A stretch of DNA of 64,000 nucleotides from assembly GCF_021155765.1 (NCBI RefSeq), contig NC_060106.1, forward strand, positions 15,030,031 to 15,094,030, given 5' to 3'. The stretch's first letter is position 1. Each line of letters starts with the position of its first letter. The stretch is from Diprion similis. Lineage: Eukaryota > Arthropoda > Insecta > Hymenoptera > Diprionidae. Below the pieces are notes generated by a model that did no database searches, was not told the origin of the DNA, and saw nothing but the letters and a program-made list of their open reading frames with translations. Made by a program: the position numbers and the translations under genes. Of this stretch, positions 12,401 to 23,863 are shown in pieces.

Positions 12401-15400
12401 TACTTTTTTTTCTTAGATGTACTGTGATTGAACATGCACATCTCATCTCATTCGATTCCGAATCTACAACTGGCACTGCGAACTATCACCGTTGCACTTT
12501 TTAAGTATAAAAAATAACTGTCATGGAGTACGCAAAGTCCTTCACATGCCTGTAAAATCTTGAAGTAAGGATAAACAGGTTAGACTATTTTATTGCCGTT
12601 TTGATGATATACAAAGTAAGTTTATGGTGATTGCACATTCAAGTATGACGAAGAACTTATAGTTTAAGCATTTAAAACAAATTCTGGACTGAATTTGCAT
12701 TCACCGATCCTGATTTCTGAAAAATACAGGTAATCAAATTCAAGTTGAATTTCTTTCATGTATTTCCATCAATTCTGAAAGACTTGACGCCTGACAGTAG
12801 GCAAGTTGACTGGCACACATGCGAGACTGGTGTGTTAAGTTTGGGGGCCATCAGCGACAGGTTCAAGGCGCCAACAAGCGAAATACAAGGTAGTTCGGGT
12901 GCACGATTATGCCCCAGTGATTTCTGTGCAGTGTAATGTGCTGCGGTTTTAAGCAGTGAAGGCGGCAAAAATCAAAACCATTGTGCGTACTTTTTCGAAA
13001 TACTAAAAAAAATGCTGATATTACTTGACAGTCCGTCAGAGGATATTTTACAGGTGGATAAACAACGGAGGAAAGAAAGTGCCAATTACTGAAGAACGAT
13101 TGAATTGAAACAGCGTTATGGACTTAAAATCGTGATTAAAGACAGGATGTTTAAATTACACAAACTTTAACGCCCATAAAACTGTCCACATCTGCATCCA
13201 AGCATGCAGAGTTTTAACATTATGAAATCGCTGCAACGTTTAATTGGCATATTATTTGAGTAACAATCCATGCTTTACGTATCCGATGATTAAATGAATT
13301 ATATTTGTTTTCAATCGGTATATCATATGTGAGACGGTGTCTGTCCTTGTTTCTAGAAACTCATCCGTTCATGGTCATTCAAATATTTATGGTGTATATT
13401 ATTTATAAAAGCTAGTAGGTGCGAGAGAATAAGCGTATTGCGTCATAAAATCTATGGGTGAATTAAATCTGACCCAAACTAGCAAAATGAGGATAAATTT
13501 AACATGTTGTCTTGTTGCGAAGGGTATTAATTATTACCACGTCTGAACTTGCTGTCCGAAAATTGGTACTGATACATGTGGAAGAAACGCCTCGCCTCTA
13601 CATTATAGTTTAGACACGCAACCGGGATTCTCCTAGTTATCATTTAATTGCTCTTCTGCGCAATGTCTTGTTCTTAAGTATTATTATTATATCACAATTT
13701 AAATACCGCGTGTATAGTTTGGGCCTGAGACATACCCATAACGATGGTATAATTCGAGAGTGTGTATGAATCGATTCTGCAGTAGGAATACCGCATGGGT
13801 GAACGTACGTACGTGAAATCCCTGGGCTAAAACATTGCTCAATCAGTGGACAAAATAAATTAGTCGATTTCAAAACGCCCTCGCAGCTAACAAACATCAA
13901 ATGTATATTTTCATCATATTTATGTTTTGCGGCAAGGTACCAAGGCGAGCAGAATTTATTTACTGTGAAATTGATGTGGACGTTTGAATAATAAATTAGT
14001 CCTATGAGGTATACATGATAAGTTTAGATAATTAGCAAGAAATTTCTTACCTACTTTTTAAATTATCAAACTTCCATTTGTGGCCTTGAGCTATACTCGT
14101 GCAGATGATCTTCTAGGGTAGCATTGAACTCTCATTAAATACGCGTAAAAAAAACGGTGTTCAATTTTTTAGAGCCAGTTCATTTCTTCAATTTAAATAT
14201 TCATTTGCACCATGTTCAAACAGATTAGCGACCTGAATATTGGGTAAAAGGTGCGAAATGTAAAATCTATTACTAATGCGTCTATAAGGTGTTTCGAAAA
14301 CTGTATAAGGTTTTGCATCAACGAGCTCTATTCATACCTTGGCAGATAATCACCGGATCGAGTCAAGATTCTAAACATACCGCGAACTGAGTTACAGCCA
14401 AACATCATGGTCAAAAGATCGACAAGACGGCATTGTGTTTACCGCGCAATTTCAAAACTGAAACTGGTAACGAATCCCAGTTGCGGTATCATTCCAGTGG
14501 GTCAAGCAAGTGTTTAACACGACGGTGGCGCAGACGTAATGAATTAGCGCGTGTAATAATTACGATGTATGTGAATTGTGTGAAATAGTTCTGAGTCGAA
14601 ACGTTTGAATTCATTAGATGGTTTTCAGGCTTGTTGCCAATTGCATAATGCAAGTTTGTAAGCAAACAAATACACTCGTTTAGCACGTCACTTTCACCGT
14701 ATGTATGATCTACCTATAGATGTTTACATACATGCCGTAACGAAATGCGAAAAGTCGAGTTTACTGACTGTTCAAACGGTGCCAAAGGGTACTCGGATAA
14801 ATTGGTTTCCGACGCCTGGTAAAGACAAAAATTTAAATAATACAATTATAATAAATGTATTTACCTGTCAGTAATAATAGCAGTATCGAGTTCAATGAAA
14901 CGAAACATTGACAGGGGAAAGGACATCAAACAACGTTCTAACGCCGATCATTATGGAAGAATAATTCTCGAGCTCATATCCTATTAATTTGCAATTCTCT
15001 TTACACGTTTGTGTCGTAATGACTATACATATAGCGACACAAACGTTACAGAGAATTGAATTCACTTACTCGCGAGTTTTACTATAGAAAATATAGACTA
15101 CCTGGATTTTGATTTTGAATTTTCCGCTGATACCGTATTTTACGTTGTTAGCCAGCTAAATAGCACAGTTGAGAGTTAAAAGTTAAATGTCACAACTATT
15201 ATTTTTTAATTATAGTTTCGAAATGAAGAGAAACGAAAGTTCAACTTTTGATTGCCCAGTGTTCATGCATTGTAAATTCACAACATTAACCATACCCACA
15301 TTGATGATTGTTCGATCCTAACGAATCCTAACGAAAATTGGCAAACAGATGATTACATTATTGCGTCAGCTATAATCAATTTATGAATTTCTTCTGCCTT

Positions 15401-18208
15401 GAGATAATTAATAAACACAATATCGAAGAGTACAGTAATTAGAAGTACTACAAAAGTGAAAAATACATTCGTCAAATCCGACAGTGGATCCAAACAGCGA
15501 GTAATTCTTCGGCCATTAGCACACCTTAGAGTTACGCTTACCCAACAACGAAGTAACACGTATAATAAGCAAAGTAATAAATTCGTTATTTATCTTGCAG
15601 TGATAAATCTCTGAACAACTCAGAGCCATGTGTATTTCGCGTGTGAAGTGCGCAGTTGATCAGCTCCAGTCCGGTATACCTACCACGACCTACGATCAGA
15701 GCTCACCTTTTCAGGTCAAGTCTTCATAGCGGTATGTTGCAGCCGCAATCTACGATGCTCCCACAAGCCGTGTACTCAGTCTGCAAAGTGATTTGAAACG
15801 ATGGAATAATTAGCTCTCACAAGCACGGTAAGAACAATCAATGTTTTGTGAGCATTTCGATGACTGATCAAACGAAACCACAAGTCCTACCACAAAAACG
15901 TGGGTGTGACTTTGCTGCCCGGTGAAGTGAATTTCACAAACGGCGTATTTATATTCCGTTGCATTGGGTAATCGTTCGGTAGGAATGTCATGAAAATAAC
16001 ATCAGCCGTCTCGACGATATCTGTGTAATCAAACGTTCGTATGGGTGCACCTTAGGGAATATCTTGAGAAGCCGCAAAAAAAAATTTAAAAAAAAAAACT
16101 ATTAGGAAGTATAGAAAGGTACACATGCCGCATAGCTCACCTTGGCAAAAGTATTTGACGAACAAGCACCTTCTACCGAAGACATATAGAGAAAATAAAG
16201 GTTTTGACGATGTAAGTCATCTGGGAGAAGGCCAGTACGAACAAATCTGGTCAACTGCTAGACATGTTGAAACTATATAGTATTGATTAATTACATGGAT
16301 CTTTAATGCCGGTTCCAGTACTAAGATATTATATTTAAATCCAGGACTATGAAATGCCAAGCCATTGATGTTGCAATGTAGAAAATGGGGTACCGTGTTT
16401 GTTCGTTGGAAAACAAGAGAAATAGCCAATAAAATAACTCGAATTACAAATCTCTGTATTTATTATGCAACCATTTCAATAAATTTTATAGGTCACCAGA
16501 TAATTTTTGTTTTGAGTTGAAATGAAAAGAAAGAAATCGGCTTCCGGAGGACACCGACTATTTATAAATTCATGCATTCATCGATGATCGGATGCATCTC
16601 CAGAACATCGTGTTTAATCGCAGAACCGTAGTTTTGCATGGAAATGTCATGAGCTAATTATCACAGGTTGTGACTAGTCCGCGACCTTCGCGAAACGATA
16701 TAAGATAAATAAAAAAAATTTCCCAGTGATACAGCGGATGAAATAATCGATCATGAATCGGAATGCACGCTAAAAGATATGATAAAACAGTTTTTTTACA
16801 CAATATTTTGCATTTTACGGGTCTATGTCACATTGCTCGTTGCATAGGTATGAGAAATGGTTGCGATAAACCGACTGCCAGAATTACATCTCGTAAAGTT
16901 AACAATGTCAATTGCTCTTTCAAGGTTTCCACGCGCAATTCTCAAACCCTGACAACTACTGAAAGTAAATAGCGAAATGTCCTTTACAGTGATGATATGT
17001 ATTGAGTATATAATTGTAGGTATCTTATGATATTATAGTTAGAGCCAAAGCCAGCCAAAAAATGTTTCAGGCTCTCGGTCTGTTGATTTATCAAAACGGA
17101 ATAGCAAACACGGTTCGAATTCAAGGACTATCGATCCTGTAATTGGATCCACACGGCCAACAGAGAAAGGAATGCACACTATTCCTTCGTGCCAACTGTA
17201 AACCTTAATCGTCTATCCTTGAGAATACAAGAACGATTTTACTCACACCTACAATCGAGATGATCGGGCAGTGCTCAATGCATTTGGCACGAATTTTTTT
17301 CTTTTTGATCGGCTCACTGCCAAGAGAAAAAAGTGCGTTTGCTTTTGTCATCGCACTTGGACGGTGGCTCACAGAAATTGCTGTATTCTTCATTGGATAT
17401 GTCAAGAATACGTGAACGGTAAATGAAGACTGCATAACACATAAGTCTAAAAATAATATTCCCGCAGTAGAATCGATAAATAAACGCTACCGATTCTCGC
17501 AAAGTGCGTATACCGACAAACAAGTGTCTGAACCCGTAGCGCAAAATTTGCGATAAGCTTATGAGACGGCATTTATCTTCCTACGGTCATCACCGTGAGA
17601 AATTTAACAGCACGCGAATATTACATGAGGATTGGAATGAATATTACAGCAGCTGATTAATACCGTGCTAATAAAGCGATTACCGGCACGCTCGAAGCGC
17701 ACGCAAGTCAAACGCCTGAAATGATCTCTGCGATAATTTCGACACGGGGGTTAACGACAAAGTGAAGTCCTGACATTTGCACCTCTGAAGTGCGCGTCGT
17801 GCAATTATACATATTCGACACCAATAGCAATGATCCTTCGTCAATTTTGCCATTAACCATTGGGACCCTCAGGCCAATATACAACGCGACTTCCATTCGT
17901 TCATTGTAATAATTCCCATGTACAATCCATCATCGGGCCCAAGAAGATCATCGTGGGTGCAAGGATCCGTTCAACGTATGGAGCTGTGCCGCAGCCGATG
18001 GTCCTATCAGCATTTTAACTTCTTCGCCTGCAACTCTCTCGGTGCATGGATCGAGGGGCCTTCTTGTTGCAGCATCCACGAACGCCGGGGAGTCTGGCCT
18101 CCTCTACCGTAGGATGAATCTGCTGTTGGTCCATGTCCATCTCACACTCTGACCCCCTTCTCCCTGTCTAATTCGTCCCTTCCATTTACTCGCCGATTGG
18201 GTGAATCC
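12401..18208. other. Gene-poor spacer of about 5.8 kb
   Basis: I see no exon I can support. A TATAAAA at 13404-13410 is not followed by a convincing coding start. A near-perfect inverted repeat lies at 14992-15058 and is listed separately. The remainder is AT-rich DNA with short chance frames on both strands. Confidence 0.45.
14992..15058. repeat. Inverted repeat, 25-base arms and 18-base loop
   Basis: The left arm (14992-15016) and right arm (15035-15058) are reverse complements apart from a small internal mismatch/bulge near the TTACAC/GTTACA position. The 18-base loop is at 15017-15034. The size is compatible with a short hairpin RNA precursor, but equally with a small palindromic element. 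No transcription evidence is available. Confidence 0.55.
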
Positions 18209-18320
18209 TATAAATGCCTGACGATGTCGCATGAGAAGAAGTTTTAGCGCGGGGCAACTGGTCCCGCGATACGTCTTGTGTTTAAACCGATCTCCGTTAA
18301 TAGTGCGGCGAAAAACGATG
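18209..18320 (+). promoter_or_regulatory. Candidate promoter and ATG-only first exon of the Pro-rich gene (distal)
   Basis: TATAAA at 18209-18214 would place transcription start near 18240. The ATG at 18318-18320 is followed at once by a perfect donor, GTAAGT. Spliced in phase 0 to the exon at 23864 it gives M-WKLLWTATLVAAL, a good signal peptide. The intron would be 5,543 bases. The ATGs at about 18222 and 18231 would lie upstream of the start site. A second candidate is at 23579-23581. Confidence 0.4.
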
Positions 18321-21300
18321 GTAAGTTGAGTGCACAAGTGCGTATTTTACTGCGTGTGTGCGTGCGTGTCGATCGATTCTGGAGGTGTTGTTCTCTTGCG
18401 ATGCCGAATATGCGACGACAGGTGCAGCAGGATTCGTCCTTCATTCATAATTCGGGCATTTCGGTGATGCATTCGTGCGTGTTTTTGCACCAACACATTC
18501 GTTTATATGGCGAGGACATCTCTCTGCGATGATCTTTGATCGCAAAAATTTATGTCACGTTATGTTGTCATTTAAATACGTATCAACGGTTTCAGTGGTA
18601 AGGATTGCTCGAAGCAATCTCTTTGATATATAAGATGTCTTCCGAGGTACTGTTCATTCATTCGTTTCTAATTGACAATACACTTTCACTTAACACTAAT
18701 CTTTCCGAACTATCGACATACGTCAACACCTTACCGTCGTGGGAAAATTATAAGTTCAGTATGTATCATCGTTAGCTCATCACGATACTCCGAAGGCGCT
18801 AAAAGCATCTCATTATTCACGCGTAACTTTTCTCGTGAAGGTCCAATTAATACGAAATTTCTTTACACGAATGTCATTTCACAATTAGAGATTCATTTTA
18901 TGATTCAAGTGAACGTTAGATTGGAGTTTGCACACTCCGAGGCCACTACGTAGATCTCGTATATGGACTTCACCCTCATCTTCATTTCGCGAATTACTAT
19001 CAAGTGTCGAAATCCATTCAGAACTCAATGTGCTCAAGTGAAGAATCACTTGAAAAATACGCGTTTCAAAATTCAATATCACGGTGCAAATCGTGAAGAT
19101 ATTGTGTCACGGACATTTGGTTATTTCCATTTCCTAGAATAGCATGTTATTGAGAAATGTAACCGAGTGATTCGATCACTCTCCAGCGGTTGAGCGTTGG
19201 TTGAAAAGTGAAACTGTACATCCTGGTGACCTGAAAACTGCAATGTAAAATGATTATTACAAAGTGATTGACGGGTCGTGAACCTCAGTAAATAACGTGC
19301 AAGAGTACTATAGGCGTAAATGACATCATGCATTACAGAGTTTTTCCTTCATATTCAGCGGGGGTCTTTCACACTCTGTCTTCTCGAGGTGCGGCCCCTT
19401 TTCTAATCATAAAACGCGGATGCTCGCTCGGCACCTTTTGCAACGGGTCAGCAAATCTCTCGGTACTTGAATATGTTTGAAGAAGCGGCACATCGGCTGC
19501 TCCAAGCCGAAGCTTCTTATCCTAGGCACGACGTCACCTGAACCTTTGCGCAATCGTAACATTCTACACGTTCTACACGTACCTCTAACACCGCGAAGAA
19601 ACCTGTTTAAGAGTTGAGACGTCTTGTCGACGAGAAGATACAGAGAGTCTCCAGATTACACCCACCATCAGGATTTCTCGATCATATCTGGCAACATGCT
19701 CAACGGTGCCGTAATACCAAATTTTTGCGAGTTAAGCAACGTTTTACGCCCATAACGGAATCTTCCATACGTGAATTTTTTCCTTGTCTATATAAAAGTA
19801 AATTCTTGGAAATTTTACTTAGTGTTTGAATTTGTTGTACAAAACACATAAATTAGAAATCACGAATTTACATTTGCGCTTCAGGCGGTAGTAGCGCAGT
19901 TCAACAGAACTCATTGCAAATTTGATACTGCTTGATAGGAGAGACTTACGGAATATTTACATTGATTTGCCTTTGATGAGATCCACCCTCGTTGTCGTAC
20001 AGACGGATTCAGCAACGGAAAAAATCTCAAAGCTACGTAACTGCGGTGTTCACAATTATCATCACTTTATTATTATGTTTTACTTATTATTATAACTTGG
20101 CATTCCGAAACTGGAACCAAGATAAAAAAAATTCCATCTTTTTTTTATCCGGTGGGACGGGTAGGCGACGAGCTCGTCGAAGAGCGGTTTCTCATGTGCC
20201 AAATCAAGTGTGCTCACACACAAGGTCGTGATAGAATCGTAAAACCACAGGATAATGTGAGCCTAAAGATTATAGTTAAACAGCTTTCGATTTCTTTGGA
20301 AGCAAGTTTCGGCTCCTCTAAATTATTCAGAGCTGTTTCGAGTTAAGGTTCTTCGTCGATTATTCTCTTGCCAATGGTCCTAGACGGGTTCGTGCAAATA
20401 TCGCTAAATACATGAACGATGTATTCCAAAGTCATGCGATACTTCATCATCGGAAAAATTGAGCATCGTTGAATCGAAGGATGATGTCACGTTTCTGCAA
20501 TATACGACGAGCCAGATTCCAAGTCCACGTCCTTGGGGCGCTTTCACTCGGTGCAATTAAGGAGAACAATAAATATTGGCATTTCTGAAAAAATTTAAAT
20601 GACAAGAAGCCAAGCACGAGAAAAATTTATCCTTCATCTCTTCCGTTCTCGACCGCGTTTGGTAACGCAGTTTCAGTTTAAAACCGATAAGAATCAGCGG
20701 TTGGCAAATTTCGCCAATTAGCTTTTTTCTCCATCAATTTCAATACGCAGTGCGACCCATAATAAACGACCTGACACGTAAACTACACACAAAGCTGAAG
20801 CTCAAATTGGTCGAGTAATCCTCAATCGATATACGTCCTTTCGAAATCGTGATAAATACTGCCGCAGCATCTCGGTTCCTCTTGCTCGACGATTAACCGA
20901 CCAAAACTCGCAGTGTCCGCAATTTGTCTTACGTAAGGTTTCCCGTTTGTGGTTCGAAAACTTTTACCTTCAGCAAAACTGTTGTAACTGCAATCTACAG
21001 CTGATTATTTACATACGGAAATTCTCTGCCAAGGAAGTGTTAATTGAATACAATATCAGGCTGCTTAAGGAGTTATTATATGCAAGGAACATCGCAATCA
21101 CCATAATTTTTACATTGTTGTTGCCGCCTGCGGCCAATGCTGCGTAAGAGTCGCGTTACATGAAGCGAAAAAGTGCGAATTGTGTTCTACAACGAAGTAC
21201 TCACGGTAGTTTGGTTTGTTCGATAACACGAGATAATATGCCGGCTCACTTGTTGCGCGAGAAGGATGCAGGCATGTATGAATAACCGCTTGAAACTTGT

Positions 21301-21512
21301 ACGTTACACTCGTTGGAAGAAAGAAACGCTGTTTCATCATGGAGAACTTTCTTGTACCGCTTGGAGGCAATTGTTAACCAGTTTTTCCAACTGCATTTGG
21401 AATAATTTTGCATCACTGTTTCGATAATCAAGCAAATAGTTAGCAAATAGTGAAAAAATTTTTTTTCTCTTAATCACTCTAGCACTGAAGGAGCAAAAAA
21501 ACAAATCCACAG

Positions 21513-21749
21513 ATTCGCACAAAACGAAGGTTGAAAAGGCGTCGGACGCGTCATTTAATACCTCTTACCCGAGAACGCGATCCGCTTGTTAATGAAAGAA
21601 ATTCACGACCCGTTTACCCGAATTACAAGGATCTCATCAAAAGTTTCCTGGCCAACTCGTCTCGTTCAGGAGAATACAATTTCCCCAAAACGATTGCCAA
21701 ACAGGCTCCTCAGCGTCGTAATCGAATGAATGATTACAGCCTGGCATAA
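21513..21749 (+). CDS. Possible 3' exon of an unidentified gene
   Basis: After a CCACAG acceptor-like site the frame reads 78 codons to a TAA. The N-terminus is very basic (KRRLKRRRTRH). It is followed by a composition unlike random AT-rich DNA, including YPNYKDLIKSFLANS and a closing RRNRMNDYSLA. An in-frame TGA at 21486 limits the exon on the left. No partner exon, start codon or polyadenylation signal was found, and I recognise no family. It could be a nested gene's last exon, a relic, or chance. Confidence 0.25.
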   Translation: MRTKRRLKRRRTRHLIPLTRERDPLVNERNSRPVYPNYKDLIKSFLANSSRSGEYNFPKTIAKQAPQRRNRMNDYSLA

Positions 21750-23505
21750 GAATTCGAGCTGCAACACCTTTCTCCCTATCTCATATATATATATAATGTC
21801 TGCACGTTTCCAGCCGTTGTATCGTCACGGCGCCGCGCCGTCGTCGTTAAGAAAAGCTCGAAAGACAAAGTATAAAATAATAACGTAATTGTGCTATTTA
21901 CGTTATTATCATATCACGAATTGCTTTACGATATATCTAGAATCCGAAGGCCACCATCTTAGTCCTTAAACGGTCCTACAGAGTGAAAACAAATCAGACT
22001 ACACATGTATTCTCGTCCTAAAACGGTCCTGATTCTCACGACGGCGGTAAATCTCGAGAGTTGCATTGTGCAAGAGTAGAATTGACACCTTGGTTTACAA
22101 CCGCATTTAGCGTTAGTTGAGACAGGCTCCAAGTTAACAACCACACAGTGATATTGACTTCATACTATCAGCCGAGCGTCGTCGCTTTCTCTCGCACAGA
22201 TGCAAATGCGACATCATGTGCGGGAGCCGGTCGGAAAATAATTGGGCAACGTTGCATGATCGCACGTGTATTATCGCAAAATATATGCATAGTTCTTCGT
22301 ATTCTTGCGCGATGTAACGTGAAAATTATTGCAATGCTCCGCGGTATTTTATGTTATGACTGTATTAATTGTGGTGCTGGAATTACGTTGACGTAATGGG
22401 TATGCGCACCCGTTCACTGTTCGTAATCGCGACTTCCATGGCTACACCACCTGATCCAGACACATTCTCATTTTGTCAATAATACTTATCCTCCGACACA
22501 GCTGTGACAGCAGTACTCCCTGGATCATTGAGAGGTGAGATTAGCCAAATTAATAGGTTCATTAATTTCGATGTAGGAAGTTATGCTATATGCCAAGCCG
22601 AGTGGCCGTAGTAACGCACAAAAATTATTGCCTCATGTAGTAAATAACATTTTTATTATCCGGCATCCAAAGGTCTTGTGTAAGAACTCGACCTATCAAT
22701 AGCCAAGTTTATTCCATCGAAATTCCAAAATAATAATTTCAGTCATTTATCCCATACTTCGAGCCAGAATTGCCGAGTCTGTCGTTCATTTTTCATACTT
22801 TGTGTAGTGAAAAAACAAAAAGAATTGAAACTATTTCAATATACCTCTGGATACGTGACTAATTACATCCCGAAATATGTACCATGTATACCTCGTATCA
22901 GGCATCCGATTTCATCGTAACCGATGAAGCATAACGCAATTGGTAATAAGCAGTAGAATTACTCACAATTTTTCACCAGATCGCAAGAGTTATGAATCAC
23001 AGGCCGATTTAATTCGCTATTGCTAACGAATATATATGTACAATATAGTGTTTATTTACTCACATTGTTAACTAAATCTTGAAGTTGTGCAATCACATCA
23101 GAAGCATTTAAACTGTTATTCAAGTCGCAATACTGATCAGCGAATAATGTTAATCGTTAAATTCAAGGTCGTCCCGAAACTATAAATGTTATATGCATAA
23201 CGATGTCTCGTTCTGCCATGGGCAATTTACAGCATTGACGAATCATACACTTTCACGTAGTTGAACGTGACATAATGATAATAACGCAAGCGGTACCACC
23301 ATAGGCCCTAACCTTTCACATGACCATCGGTTACCTTCTTATTATTGCCAGTATCTTTCATATGAATTAAATCTAAATGTCAGTGAACGTTATTCCGAGT
23401 CAGAACTAACATCTCTGTGCGATCCCTCACATAACCGAATCATCGCTTTATTCTCTGAAGCTCCAGAATTCGATGGCTCACTAAAAAAAAAAAATTAACC
23501 ACAGG

Positions 23506-23581
23506 CATAAATTGTTTATCCTGATTCTGGGTGAATATTTTCAGTGAAGAACACTTTATAGTCAGAAGCGGATCCGTGATG
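23506..23581 (+). promoter_or_regulatory. Candidate proximal promoter and ATG-only first exon of the Pro-rich gene
   Basis: CATAAA at 23506-23511 is followed by an initiator-like TCAGTG at 23541 and an ATG at 23579-23581 that runs directly into a donor, GTAAAT. Splicing to 23864 would remove 282 bases and give the same protein as the distal candidate, because both first exons contribute only Met. The donor is weaker than the distal one, but the intron length is more ordinary. Confidence 0.35.
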
Positions 23582-23863
23582 GTAAATGATATTCCACCGT
23601 GACGTAAGCTGGTATGATTATGGGTGAGGCGTGAGATTATCCCACGGGATAGCGATGAGAGTTACGTGGGGTTACACACGTTGAATTTCTCGAGAATAAT
23701 TCCTGCGATCAAATGCCCTGCTTTCTTAACTCAGACAATAATACAATTTTATTTTAAAGTATTTCACATGCTACTGAATAGCAGTGTACATTGTATAATA
23801 TTCAGTTCAGAAACGAATTATTTAGCGTTGATCAATACCGAGTCATTTCTTTGCTTGTTATAG

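Larger units (their letters stand above)
18321..23863. other. Probable first intron of the Pro-rich gene, or spacer
   Basis: If the distal first exon is used, this 5.5 kb is intron. It contains one protein-like frame (21513-21749, listed separately) and a short TA run near 21785. I see no other exon. Confidence 0.4.

Noticed and set aside
13404-13510. TATAAAA followed by a short Met frame near 13488
   Set aside because: The frame ends quickly and no donor/acceptor pair gives a plausible protein.
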